Assembly: GCA_039096225.1 (NCBI GenBank)
Contig: JBBPEB010000017.1
Location: forward strand, 874,501 to 938,500
DNA length: 64,000 bases
Origin: Blastocystis sp. Blastoise
Lineage: Eukaryota; Sar; Bigyra; Opalinata; Blastocystidae
Direction: 5' to 3'
Below, piece after piece: positions 1 through 13,219 of this stretch (the first letter of the stretch is position 1; each line of letters starts with the position of its first letter). Under the pieces are notes generated by a model. The model was not told the DNA's origin, searched no databases, and saw only the letters and a program-made list of their open reading frames with translations. Made by a program: the position numbers and the translations under genes.

Positions 1-1475
1 TTTATTCAAATAGTTTTGTTTCTTACTCTTTGTCTCTCCTGTTATAGTTTCACTCTCATCCAATAAATCCAGTTCAGGCAAATTATCTCCCTCAGTTGGC
101 CCAAGTACCGGAGAATCATGAATATATTTATTAAAATCTAATGATTTCATTCCATAAATTTCTTTTTTATGAGTACGTATATAAGTAGAGAGAAATAGTT
201 TAAAAGACGGTTTCATTACTAATATATCTATATCATCATAAGGAAGAAATAAATTACGTAACTATATATATATGTATATAGAGAGATTTTAAATAGATAT
301 AGAATAATATTTGTAATATACAGACAATTAAGAATACATATATAAATTCATAAACGAGTTATATATAAATATTTATAATAATAATAAAAATAATAATTTC
401 AATATATAACTATCTATATAACTATCTATATAACTATATATATATATACATCAAGATTGAATATCATATGTTGTCCTGTCTTTTGGCCAAAGTTACTGAT
501 ACTAGTACACAGTTGACTACTCATATTATTTCTTCGTCTTCTCTTTCCTTCTTCTATCGGAGTATCTATTGTTTCCGTCACCTCCTCACCACGACGCGGT
601 CTCCCGCGGGAGCGACGCTGTCCAGGCACTTCAGGCACTTCGACGCGCTCCTTACGAGGTCTCCCGCGGGAACGAGGGGGAGGACGAGGCTTGCCATTAC
701 GCATGACGCCATAAGGATATTTAGATGATATATCCTCTTCTATATATAGTATATTATATAATATGTAGTATATTATATACTATATATATAGTGTATAGAA
801 TCATATAGTATATTATATAATATGTAGTATATATTATATACTACATATATAGTATATAATATATATAGAGTTACCTGACTCATTTGAGGACTTTTCATCA
901 TTCTCATTGGATTCCTTTGGTTCTTCCCCCGCGGGGGAAATAGCATTAAGTTCATCATATTCATATATATCTTTTTCCAGATCGACATCAATAGCTGATG
1001 CATATAGACACAAATAAGATAATCTTTCATTACATATATATTCTTTAATCATATATTTAATATCTTTTAACCATCTCATGATCTATATATATAAATTAAT
1101 ATATTATATATATATATAAATGTACGGAGAAGTCGCTGGCAAGTGTTTTATTGGTTATAGAGTCTAACAGAGAAATGGGTAATTGTACGGGTAAACGGCC
1201 TTCGATAATCAACTGATTAAACATACTATCTAATAACTATATATATAAAGAGAGAGAGAGCTATATTAAACAGCATAGTAATATATATATATAGAATTCA
1301 ATAATATAAAGAATTCAATAATATATATATATATATATATATACTTGGATAGGAGAGGGTAGTTTGAATGGTTTAATAATCATTCGAGAAGTATAGGTTT
1401 GATTTAATAGAGATAATATACGTATAGGAAAGAAGGACCAAGACATTAGTAATAAAGTCTGTATATGCTTCTCCA

Positions 1476-1526
<51 letters not shown>

Positions 1527-2284
1527 CTGATAATCATAATATCAATAGGAATAATTATATTAATAAAAATATAATATATATAATAATATATAGAATAACA
1601 TAAAATATAATAACTCTAAAAATAACTATTTTCTATACTCTGAGAACAAGTAATTCATCAATATATCTTTCGATACATTCCTTTGGCCGTGATTCAGAAT
1701 TCTTTATATATACAATCAAAGGTTTATCAGGATGTTCACATTCTGATAAATAATCCGTAATAATAGTTAGTGAATCAAATTGATTAATAGCTAGAAAGTT
1801 ACATTGACAAGTAGATAAAGCATAATCTTCGATTTCATAACAAATCGAATCGCCAGTTTGAGTTAAAGGATTCGATAATAATAAAGCAGTAGGAAGAACA
1901 ACGGTATTTGAAAAATTTCTATATATTGATATATATGTTTTATTTAAAAAATAATAAAAATCTATATATATAATAATAATAATACTTCATCATTTCTTCT
2001 AAAAAAGATTTAATAAAGACAACTGCCTTTTGAGATATACTACGAATTTCATTATTAAATATATCATCAATATCATGGCAACACTTCTTATAAAGCTCAC
2101 ATTTCATCAAATAATGATCTTTGACATCGTATGGGATACGCTTATCTAAAATGCCTAAGAATTTACTTATTTTAGGTTCGACCGTCACACCAAATCGATC
2201 TTGGTTACGACTCACTTCTATGGTGGTTGATTTCTCTTTTACAAAGCAATACTTTGTTAAGCTATTCTGTATACCATAACTCAT
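1..2284 (-). CDS. ORC3: Origin recognition complex subunit 3 (C-terminus beyond window)
   Basis: Subunit of the complex that marks replication origins and loads MCM. Seven exons join in phase: 2284-1986, 1918-1639, 1476-1345, 1236-1126, 1082-875, 739-450 and 261-1, giving about 527 residues before the window edge. The ATG at 2284 opens a typical ORC3 N-terminus. The stretch around NTVVLPTALLLSN matches the ORC3 segment before the AAA-like core. The region LLDSMFNQLIIEGRLP through DFSIMRWLKDIKYMIKEY follows human ORC3 (LDKLLLTTQFPF ... DFSIQNFIKGLQLSLLEH) almost without gaps. After it comes an acidic insertion and two AT-hook motifs (RGRPRK and RGRPRR, about residues 365-392), which I do not know from other ORC3 proteins. 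Introns are nearly pure TA. Identity rests on remembered family sequence and is good. The intron between exons 6 and 7 could hide a small exon. Confidence 0.82.
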
Positions 2285-2951
2285 TATTAAACAATCAACT
2301 TATTAATGAGTATGGATATCTTGTATTCTTGAAGATAATACACAATTTTTTTTTGTAGACTTTTTAAAAAAGGATTCCCGTTGTTCAATAAGCTAATACA
2401 CTTTGTTTTTCATATTTCCCAGAATTATTTTTGTTCATCATAATTACTATTAAGCTAAGTCATTCATATTGATTTTATGAATAAAATCTTTTAATTTTCT
2501 CGTATAGTTGTCATATAGCTATTTTATCTGATAAAATTATAAAATGAAAACTGACAAAAAAAATTAAAATGTGTAAAAGTAGTTAATTAATGTCTGAGAT
2601 CAATTCGGCGTCGAATCTTTGCATGATTTATTCACTATTTTGTTAAAACCAAACTTATATTGTAAAAAATCATTATTATAAAAGAGTGATTAAGAGGGGA
2701 AAAAATGGAATACAAAAATAAAATGGGACAAAGAAAAGAATTCTGTGAAATTTTTATTTCTCCCTAGGGAAATAAGTAAAATGAAATATCGATTCACGAC
2801 AAGTTTTCAAAAAAATGGAAGAAAAAGAATTATACATAAGAGTTCATACAAAAAAAACGTTTCTTAAAAGAATGTTGACCTAACGTGCACTTTGTTTTTT
2901 CATATTTTTATCATATCTATATTTTGAGTATAAGTGGAATACTAAACCAAG
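2285..2951. other. Intergenic, divergent promoters of ORC3 and SDHC
   Basis: About 670 bases with no supported gene on either strand. It should hold the promoters of both flanking, divergently transcribed genes. A 10-base palindrome TCCCTAGGGA lies at 2761. No TATA box can be singled out in this AT background. Confidence 0.6.
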
Positions 2952-3759
2952 ATGCAACCCATTTTTCTTAGACGTGCTTTAACTCCTCTTGCCAACCAAA
3001 TCAAGGTTGTCGCTATGCGTAAAACTCCTTCTGTAATGGAAAAACCTCTCACTTACCTTGAAGAACAATATGCTAGAGGTAGATTTGTATCTCCCCATAT
3101 TTCCATCTACAAAAATCATTGGGCTACTTTATCTTCTGGTTGCCACCGTTTAACTGGTCTTGGTCTTTGGTTAGGTATTTTTGATGAATTACTTTTATTT
3201 AAATTATTCTTTTTAACAAATAACACATAATTTTCTAGTTTTTCATTATTTTATTCTTAATGTATATGTATTTTAGGTTTTGTTACTATTGGTTGTGCTG
3301 CTGCTTGTACTGTTAATGTTGATAACTGTATTAATTGGTGTAGATTACATCCTATGATTAATTATCCTTTCAAATTCTTCCTTACTTATGCTTTTGGTTA
3401 TCACGTAGTTTGTGGTACTAGACATCTTGTATATATATAAAATCAAAATTTTATGCATCCTTCAAAGACAGACATTTATTATTATTATAACTAATATATG
3501 TAGTATCCCTTTTTTTTTTTTTTTTTAATTTTTTTATTATTATTTATAAAGATTGTTTATTTAAAAATAATTCTCTTTATATACTATATCATAACATTAT
3601 TCTATATTTATTATCTAGTTCTTTGATTTCTATCCTGAAAAACTTACTTGGAAGAACATTCAAACCTCCTCCATCTGTATCATTTGGGGTATGGCTGTTG
3701 TTGCCCTTCTTGCTGCCTGCTTAAAATTAAAGCCTCTTGAAGATAAGAAGAAGAATTAA
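2952..3759 (+). CDS. SDHC: Succinate dehydrogenase cytochrome b subunit
   Basis: Membrane anchor of mitochondrial complex II; it helps bind haem b and ubiquinone. Three exons join in phase: 2952-3174, 3277-3428 and 3619-3759, giving 171 residues, normal for the family. The N-terminal region is basic and fits a mitochondrial targeting peptide. The hallmark SPHISIYKNHW and SSGCHRLTG (quinone-site Ser and Arg) lie at about residues 47-69. The axial haem ligand histidine fits GTRHLFFD across the second splice. Three hydrophobic helices can be seen. The introns are ordinary AT-rich GT-AG introns rather than TA-only. Its presence implies a respiratory mitochondrion. Confidence 0.95.
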
Positions 3760-4001
3760 ATTATTCAACTTATGTAGAATTCATGTATTAGAACATTTAT
3801 ATATTTCATTTTATTAACTTATAAAAACTTTTATTCCTGTGTTTTGTATTATTCATACTTTTTTTTTTAATTCATTTGATTTTATTAATACTTTTTGTAT
3901 ACAACAATACAAATAAGAAGTAATATCTTTATACTTGAAAACTAAGACAATAATAGTATAGAATAATAAGTCTCTTTTTTTAAAGAGTTAGTGCACATAT
4001 A
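3760..4001. other. Intergenic between convergent genes
   Basis: About 240 bases of 3' flanks of SDHC and the GH28 gene. No other feature is seen. Confidence 0.6.
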
Positions 4002-6475
4002 TTAGATACAAGATTGTATAGTATGAATATTCACATTGACATAAGAGGAGAGGGTGATATTACGACATACCCAAGGCTCCGAAGTCTCGAGATGTATATC
4101 CTCAATACGAATATCACTAGCATGCCAATCAGAATCCTCAAATCCCTATAGAGTGATGTATATTATATATATTATATATAGATTTATAGTGTATATATTA
4201 TATATATATAATATATATATATATATATACTTCAAGAAGTCCAGGTGTATTTGTGATTGTTCCTGTAGCATTTTGAAGAGATACATGATCTAATAGAGGA
4301 AGTATTGTACCTGTATATCCTATATATAGAATAGTATATATAGATTACTATATATTTATTATATATATATATACCAGTACGTCTTTGATTGTGTTTACTA
4401 TAAATAACAAATAAATATTTTGCGGTTTGTACTTGAATATCCTTATAAGATATGTCGTGCACGTGACCTCCTCGTCCAAGAGCCAGCTTAATGCCTAACG
4501 CACGAACAGCATCGACAACATCGATATGGTTACAAACAACGTCCGATATACCTCCACTGGTCTCACTACCAATAGCTATAGCACTATATATAATCATATG
4601 ATATATATATATATAATAATAAAATTATATATATAATAATAATAAAATTATGTTAAAAAAATAATAAAACTATAGATATAACAATAATAAATAAATATAT
4701 ATAATAATAATAAATCTATATATAATAATAAACCTATATATATAATAATAAACCTATATATATAATAATAAACCTATATATATATATATATACCTTCTAA
4801 AGGGTGCAATACATTGTAGTTGTTGTATATATATATGTGTAGAAGGAGTATTATAATCAAGACCGATGTCATCCCAACCACTTTTTATAGCTATACAATC
4901 ATCACCACTCTCTATATGAAGATCTATATATATATATATATATATATAGTATAAACATTGAAGAAACAATAAAGAAATAAAAATAGGCATATATATAACT
5001 GAACAAATAATATATATATTATTATATAATTAAACATAACCACAAAAATAGTTTTTATTATATACACTTAGTTTAATAATAATAATAGCATATATATATA
5101 CTATTTAAATAAACATATTGGCACGAGTCAGGGACAACACCATCTGTATTTGGCGCCAATCTCTCGTCTCTCCTTCCCTCCAAATGATCCTTATTCATAG
5201 AATCTAACATATTCTTTATTATCTTCTGCATACTATATAAATATTGAAGTTTCTTTGGTACACCTAAAGCCTTATTGAAATCATAAAAAGACCGCTGGTA
5301 AAAACGTCCTTTGGTAGGGAGATATTCTGTTGTTGGATTATATATAGAAACAGAAGTCATATATATATATGAAGAAGTATAAAGATGAACGGTCCAAAAT
5401 GGAGAACAAAACAGAGAAATATCCGATATCTATGTATTATATATGTAATAAAACGAATGAAATATTATATATATATACATGGATATTATTTGAATATGCA
5501 ACTTCAATTATATGAGGACGTGTATACCTATATATATATAAAGTAAGCTATTTATATAATGATTAAATTATATATAATAACTATATTATATATAATGACT
5601 ATATTATATATAATGACTATATTATATATAATAACTATATTAGTTATAAAAAAACTAAGTATATACATATATATAATAATCAGAATCAGAATAATCAAAA
5701 TAGAAAATATATATATATATATATATACATTAATTGTTTATTTTGGAATTGAAGCCACCAGAAAAGTCCTTGACCGTTAATAGATCCCCCACCAGTTATA
5801 TGTGCATCCGTAACATTATAAAGTTCAATTATATTATGATAACGAGGACTATTTATATAGCAAATACATTTTTAAAAGAATGAATAAAAAAGAATGAATA
5901 AAAAAGAATGAATAAAAAAGAATGAATAAAAAAGAATGAATAAAAAAGAATGAATAAAAAAGAATGAATAAAAAAGAATGAATAAAAAAGAATGAATAAA
6001 AAACATACCCTGGCATTTCACGACCTTGACCGTAACTAGGAAGCCAATGAATCAATGGATAATTGTTAATATCAGTTGTAGCAGATAATTCAGCATATGG
6101 TAAAATACATAGAGTCGTATAAGAAGTGAGATTAAACGGATTCACGACATATTGACCTTTTTCAAAGACAATAATTAAGTGTTCCCCAGCACTCCTATTC
6201 TGAGCAAATAATGTCATTTGATCTTCCAATAATGAAGTAACTAAAAACGAATTCTTTCTTTCATCACGAGATAACTTATCATCCATAAACGCATATCTTG
6301 ATCTACGTTGTGCCTTACATATTTGTGTATAATTCACAGTAGGACTTCGAACAAAACTCTGAGTAATTAATTCTTTTGGTGAATGAATATTGAAATAGGT
6401 AAATAAAACAACTTGTGCAACCAAGAAAAACCCACAGATACTAAAATAAAGTACCCTTCTTCCTTGAGGCGTCAT
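4002..6475 (-). CDS. Membrane-anchored glycoside hydrolase family 28 (polygalacturonase-like)
   Basis: Predicted inverting pectin hydrolase of the plant-like GH28 branch. Eight exons splice in phase: 6475-6009, 5848-5729, 5527-5479, 5429-5102, 4923-4794, 4583-4375, 4319-4231 and 4145-4002, giving 511 residues. The N-terminus has a cytosolic stub and one hydrophobic segment (about residues 8-27), so it looks like a type II membrane or signal-anchored protein. Family landmarks occur in order: LPSYGQGREMPG, ITGGGSINGQG, YTRPHIIEV, SPFWTVH, NTDGVVPDSC (catalytic Asp), ESGDDCIAIKSG (catalytic Asp pair) and GSETSGGISDV, with GRGGHVHDI just after. The His of the usual G-x-H-G-x-S motif is replaced by the SETSGG form seen in this branch. 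A 60-residue insertion separates FWTVH from NTDG. All introns are TA-rich; the first holds a 14-base tandem repeat. Confidence 0.9.
5876..6003. repeat. 14-bp tandem repeat inside GH28 intron 1
   Basis: About nine head-to-tail copies of a 14-base unit (gaatgaataaaaaa), with almost no divergence. It lies wholly inside the first intron of the GH28 gene. Confidence 0.9.
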
Positions 6476-7961
6476 TCTTGCACGAAAAAAAGAAATTATT
6501 TTTTGAGATTGTATTGCTTCTCTTTCATGATAGAAAAAGTTTATATTAGTTTTATATAACTTATTTCACTTCTGGAACTATAAGCAAGAAGATAATTCCA
6601 TATAAATCTTCAACTAACAGTCGTTCCACGTAATCATTATTGAAAAATTCTTATTTTTATTATTTGATATATTAAATAGCTTTATCATTGTATCTCAAGT
6701 GAATCAAAAAAGAAATGATATTCATTGTAGAAAAAGTCGAAACAATTGTTAGATTTGAAACTACTGTCAATATTGATAGTAGCAAATTACATGCTCTAGA
6801 CTTTATTTCAATACCATTGGGAACTGAAAAAGATTCAATATGTATAAATATCACAAAAAAAACATGAATCATCTTTTTATATCTCAGAAACATTTTTTAA
6901 TACTATCTATTATTAGATGATATTCTCGTATATAATAAAAATTATGAGGAAATGTATATATTATGAAATAAAAAGGATAAACAGTTTTTCATTGTCACTA
7001 TCATTTAATATATGTAGATTACACGTATAACAATCCTTTTATTCTTAAGAAAAAGCATATATATATATCTTATTCACACTCCTTTTCTTTCGAAATCACT
7101 CTACTTAATAGTATCATAGTATTCATTTAAATATAAATAAAAATAGTAATAAATTAAATATCATATTTATTATATATTAATATTCACTTAGTCTAAAGAT
7201 GAATATATATAGAAAAATGAGGAAAAATGATTTGTTTTATAATGATGAATAATTATTGTTAAAATAATGAAAACATTTACTGATTTATTATTCAATTAAA
7301 TAGCGAATTGGAAACTAATAAGAAATCATATTACAAAAATAACAAATAAGCAAATCGAAAAAACATAGTATATAAAAACAAGACAAAGCCAACAGATTTA
7401 TATCTCAAAGAAATTTAGACAACTGATCTCAGTAATAGTCTATGACTAAAGAGTCTCTTATACAGAATATCAAATCATGAGAAATTTCACTATTAAAAAG
7501 TGATTTAGATTGCCATCAATTCTAGAGAATCAATCTCTCGCTTATCTATTATACGAAATTATTAATTTTGCATCATTTTGTCGCATTTGAATCATGAAAA
7601 AAGGACGATCACCGAGTAAACGACATTTTCTATTTTTCTTTAATAAATAGATTCCACTCATAACATTATTTTTAATGATCTATAATACATAAATATTAAA
7701 TACTGAAGATTCAACAGCAAAAAGAATAGAACAATCAAAAACCAAGATTATTCATTTCCCTGGTTTTTGGTAAAAATATAAAGAGTTTTATCTAGAAAAC
7801 AGTGGGAATAAGCAAACTAGCATTTCTTCTATTTGATATTTTGTTTATAACACTTGTCATTTTATATATAGAATATAGAGCAAACAAGTTTTTTAATAAA
7901 GAAGAATATATAGAGTTATATCAGATACATAAAACTCAAAAACTCAATAACAATTGCTACA
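6476..7961. other. Intergenic, divergent promoters of GH28 and the pseudokinase
   Basis: About 1.5 kb with no gene I can support. Open frames at 6672-6893 (minus) and 7802-7987 (plus) have random AT-rich composition and no recognisable motif. A weak 8-base inverted repeat lies near 7735-7770. Confidence 0.55.
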
Positions 7962-8673
7962 ATGAATTCCGAGTCTTACCAAAGTGATCAACCTTTAAGT
8001 GAATTAACTGATTTAGAGAGCTATAGAAGAGTATCTACATGATTCCATACTATATTTATTCTTTCTATAGAAAAAGAAAGTGAATTCTAATGAGTGTTGT
8101 GAGATGTAAATAATTATTTTATTGTCTTATTATATCCTATATCCTATTTTTCATTTTTTAGATATCAATCTTATGATATTGGTACAGGTGGTGAAAGTTA
8201 TTGGAATGTGTATGATCTCAAAAACTATACATCTGATCGTATTCAACTTCTACATCGAATTATCGAATTAATTACAACTGGATCACTTCCAAAGTATATT
8301 ATTTTTTATATTATATATATAATATAGTGGTATTATTGATATTCGTTATATAAAAATGAGTGACGAATTCAAACAAATTATATTTATTTCAGAACATATG
8401 GAAGACACTCTTTTAGAGTATATTATTATGTTTATTATATGTTTATTATGTTGATTATTATATTTATTATTATATTTATTATTATATTTATTATTATATT
8501 TATTATTATATTTATAATAATATATACTATATATATAAAGGATATTTCGTGTGATATTGGTGCGTGCGGGGTTGCTACGTAAGTATATCGGTAATATCCT
8601 CTCTATTCTCGAGGACCTCCATATAAACACGAACGCGAAACGACCCTACCCCATCGTACATGGAGCTATAAGG

Positions 8674-8768
<95 letters not shown>

Positions 8769-9471
8769 CTACTACTATATTATTAAATCGATGCAGTGGG
8801 GGTCTTAAGCTGACGAACTTCTTTTGGATGAGAGAACTAAAACCATCCAATCAGAATACAGATCAATCGATGACGGAGAATGCATCAGATCCATCATTAG
8901 AATTATATTTCTCTGCTGCACAAAATACAACTGAAACTAGTATATATATATATATATATATATATCCTATTATTTCTCATATCTAGATCCCCGTGATTAT
9001 TTCCCTGCAGAAGTATGGAAGAGATCGAGTTGGGGTGTTCATATCGATATATATGCCTTGGGCATCAGTCTCCTTCATCTCCTCTATCAACAACTACCGT
9101 ATATATATATATATACATATATATATATTCATATATATATATGTATATAGATATGAAGATTTAACTACTGAACAATTTATTGAAGCTGTTACTCATGTAT
9201 ATATACATATATATCTATATTAGCCTTATTCTCATTATATATATATATATATATATATAGCATCAGTTACCAAAGTGTATGGAATCCCTCGAAAGCACCT
9301 GCCCCGATTTGGCACATTTTATTGAACTTTGCTTGCAACCTGAAGTATATATATATATATATATAACTATATATATATATAGAGTTCTTGTCCTTCTTTA
9401 AGTACCCTCAGAGATCATGCCTTTATGAAAGACAAAGATAATAATGATCCTATCGAAATAGAAAAACATAG

Positions 9472-9516
<45 letters not shown>

Positions 9517-10856
9517 AGTACAGAATCTATTCAAACAGGAATACCTCCATTATTGGCGTTAGCGTGCACGCAGCCTCTGTCACAAGAAATAAAGAATGGC
9601 GAGAACCATGCCGGGCAAGTTGTACCTCCTCCATCCCCCGCTGCGTCATCTACTGTTGCTTCATCAGAAGTTGATTCCGTACATAATAATAATACTACGA
9701 AACAAGTTGTATCATCCAATGAAATGAGTGATCCTGAGAATAGTATTCCTGTGCATGTGACTACAGCATATCCTCCATTACCTGATTTCCCACTTCCTTC
9801 TTCTACTAATAATATTATGAATATTCCACTTCCTCCTCCTTCTACTACTAGTATCATAAATACACCTCCTCCTTCTACTAATAATATAAATGCTTCTTCT
9901 TCTACTAATAATATAAATGCTTCTTCTTCTTCTTCTACTAATATAAATACTCCTTCTTCTACTCCCTCCTTTGCATCTGTCGCTTCTACTCCGTCTCCTC
10001 CTTCTCCTTCTCCTCTTTCTATGTCTATTCCTATAGACATCCGTCAGGCTCTCACTTCTCAATCGGTTCCTCTGACTCTAGGGGGTATTATGTCATCTCC
10101 AAATACATCTCTACAATATCCATCTATTCCTCCCTCTACAGAAAACTCAGATATCACCATTCCTCTCCTCTCTACACTACAGAAATGTACCTCAACTACA
10201 TGTCCTCCTCCTCTTTGTCTTCCAAATATATCATCATCATCATCATCATCATTAAGTACAACGACTACTTCACTGTCTACACAAAACATCAAGGTCAATA
10301 CACAACAAAAAGAACCATCGTCGTTCTCTTTCGATCTCCCGCCTCTAGCTCCCCTCTCTATTCCCGCCAATCATCAATATATCCCGCCATCTCTACATCC
10401 CCCTACACCGAGTGTCACAGGCCTCTCGCCTCCCCTATCGCCAAAGTCTATTCTCCAACCCTCTCCCACTTTCTCTCTTCCTATACTTCTCGTAGATACC
10501 AATAATATTAATAATAATAATAATAATATTAATAATAATAGTATTAATAATAATAATAATATTAATAACAATATTTCAGATAATAATAATAATACCATTC
10601 CATTGAATACCGTTAGTACGGGTCTACTTCATAAATCATTCACACAACCCTCTTCTGTTCCTGACCCCCCCGCGTCACAAATATCTATGCTCCCAGTCAT
10701 GCCTGTGACGCAGGATGTGTCACCTAAGGAGACGAAGGATGCGTCATTCACCGATGTTCCTCTTAATAGACCTGCTCTGTCAACTACTTCAACTCCTCCA
10801 GAGAATGTTCTTTCGAAATCGACCTTAGAAATCGCCAATATTCAACCCTCTATTCC

Positions 10857-10907
<51 letters not shown>

Positions 10908-12618
10908 TTTCTTTAGGACTTCAAATGTTTCTACTGACTCCACTTCAGGTATATATATATTATTATTATTATTATTATTATATAGTATTATCTAATGATG
11001 TAACGGAGTTCCATTCATTAACATATATTATTACTCTGTATCTCTCTTATAATGCCCTCTTCTCGATCCCAGTTACCGCCACCAATCCCGCCAAATATAT
11101 TCGACTCACCGTCCCCTTTAATCCCCTGCATGACACACCTCAATCCATCATCTCTGTGATCTGTCATAAACTGCATCTAACGGAAAGCAAAGAAATTGAA
11201 AAGGAAATTCAGGCGGGGTTATTTGCCGCGCTCAAGGAACAAATGAGGAAAGCATTACGTAATATCAAAGGAGATGTATATATATATTATATATTATATA
11301 CTATATATATAGAAATGTCCCTGTGGAATGATTCATCAAGACCCTACTATTGGTATATATATATATATATATATATTATTACTATTATTATTATTATTAT
11401 TATTATTATTTTGTAGAAACTGTTGCTGACCGTTATGCTTTTGTAACGGTTGTGTTCTACATTCAAGCTTCTCTATTGGTCCCTTCTTTACCCTCGACCT
11501 ATTGTACTCTTAAAATGACTATTTCCCCGCGGGAATCAACAGAGTCTATAGCCAATGAGATACTCAAGACGATCAAAGGAATTCGAAAAGAAAGTAATTT
11601 ACAAGAACTGAATTCTGCTGAAGAAACCTTAATTATCAACGAAGTTCGAAATAAACTTGATTTCCATGTATATTCTTATTATATGTTTTATATAATTATA
11701 TATATATATATATATATATATAGTTTTATCAGCCAATTCGTTTATTTACTAAGACTAATACTGGTATATATATATATTATATTATATTATATATATTAAT
11801 AATAGCCATCATAATATATATATATATATATATAGGTGATCATCTTCCCTCCTTTTGTATATCTCACCCATCCTCGTCATTCGATTATAAGCAAGTCGCG
11901 GATTCGTCACTCTCTATTTCCCTCCCTCTTCCCGCCATCCCGCCCTCCACCGTCTCTACCTCTATCTCACTCTCTATCCCATTCTCAGAATTATCAAATA
12001 ACCGCGAGGAACTCAAACAATATATATTAAATACCCTACAAAATACAGTCAGTAATGCTATCTATATTCAAATGAAAGGAAATATTCAAGGTATTATTGA
12101 TGAGGTATGTAGTATTATGTTTATTATTATGTATTATTATGTATTATTATTATGTTTATTATGTTTATTATTATGGTTATTATTATTATTATTATGTTTA
12201 TTATTATTAATATAGATTCTCCAATTCATTCCTACTTCAGTTTTACCTTCTCTCTCTAACTGTATATATATATATATATATATATATACCTATTCATCTA
12301 TAATGATATCCCCTACCTACAGCGTCTGATCATTCCTCACCCCAGGTCGTCATCGGTTCTCCCGCCTATTCCGACGGGCGATATACTGTTCCCTTCGCAT
12401 TTCCCACGGGGTATTTTGGTGATTGTCAACAATTCGAGCTTCGTACACATGTGACCTACTCGAAGAGTAAAGACACACGTGATGATTTCTATGATAATTT
12501 ATTGTCTTTTATTGAGACAGATACAGGGATCCAAGTGAATGCGACATTTGATGATACTTATAGACAAGCATTATATAGTCTGATTGACGATGCCATTCTT
12601 AAATGTAATCAAAACTAA
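7962..12618 (+). CDS. WNK/NRBP-like pseudokinase with repeated C-terminal domains
   Basis: Nineteen exons join in phase from the ATG at 7962 to TAA at 12618, about 1,189 residues. Residues 25-320 form a protein-kinase fold: a poor glycine loop (YDIGTGGESYWNVYDL), a catalytic-loop equivalent PIVHGAIRATTILLN, then KLTNFF, FPAEVW, DIYALGISLLHLLY and a final ...LSTLRDHAFM helix. HRD is replaced by HGA, DFG by TNF, and no VAIK lysine is seen, so phosphotransfer is unlikely. The HG-x-L/I-x5-I pattern and overall layout resemble NRBP and WNK relatives. Exon 11 (9515-10859) codes a Ser/Thr/Pro/Asn-rich linker. The C-terminus has several modules shaped like hydrophobic strand, SI-x-x-x-I/V, helix (IRLTVPFNPLHDTPQSI, CTLKMTISPRESTESIANE, ISLSIPFSELSNNREEL), which recall the CCT/PF2 domains of WNK and OSR1 kinases; that link is inference. 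Exons are GC-richer than the introns, which are nearly all TA. Confidence 0.8.
8679..8765. repeat. Pure AT dinucleotide run in pseudokinase intron 5
   Basis: About 85 bases of uninterrupted (AT)n fill most of the intron between exons ending 8672 and starting 8767. Similar shorter runs fill most other introns of this gene (for example 10860-10904). Confidence 0.9.
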
Positions 12619-13219
12619 AATATAAAGGTATATTATAAATAATTCATCCTCAATATATGTATTCAATCAATCTCCTATTTCATTTACTTCTTATTTTTAC
12701 TTTTTCTTCTTTCTTTCTCATATTTCTATATATTTTATTTTTATATACTCTTTATCATTTATATCCATTTTGATTTCTTCTTCTTCTTTTTCTTTTCTTT
12801 TTTCTACTATTTTGTGCTTTTTATTTTTTGATCTCGTATTGTGTGGTAGTTCAACTTTCTATTATTTTAATAATCATTTTCTTTTATATGTTATGACATT
12901 TTTTATATCACTTTAAATATATTCATTTTTTATATGCTTTTTCTTTGTTTGTTTTGATCTTTTTCATATCAGATTTATAAAATTTCTCATTTTCTGTATA
13001 TAAACAATAGGCTATAATGATTTATATAACAGAATAATGAGGATCTTATTTTTTTATCAGTGCAATTTTTTTCTAAATAATCTATAAAGTCTGTAAACAC
13101 TAACTGAGCTCAATGAAATGAAACTTCTTTGAACTTTACAAATTCTAAAACCCTTTGAACAAAATATTTTTCAAGTAAAAAAAATAAAAATTGTTTTTCA
13201 ATAGAATTGCCGTGCAGTA
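12619..13219. other. Intergenic, pseudokinase 3' flank and MED31 promoter
   Basis: About 600 bases, rich in T runs on the plus strand over its first 380 bases. No coding or RNA feature is recognised. Confidence 0.55.

Noticed and set aside
6672-6893. 73-codon minus-strand frame in the GH28/pseudokinase gap
   Set aside because: No homology I recognise, no flanking exon signals, and ATG-poor AT-rich sequence gives such frames by chance.
7802-7987. 61-codon open frame before the pseudokinase start
   Set aside because: Overlaps the real start in another frame; no motif; composition typical of AT-rich noncoding DNA.
8640-8850. Ile-Tyr repeat proteins on both strands
   Set aside because: Translation of an (AT)n intron.
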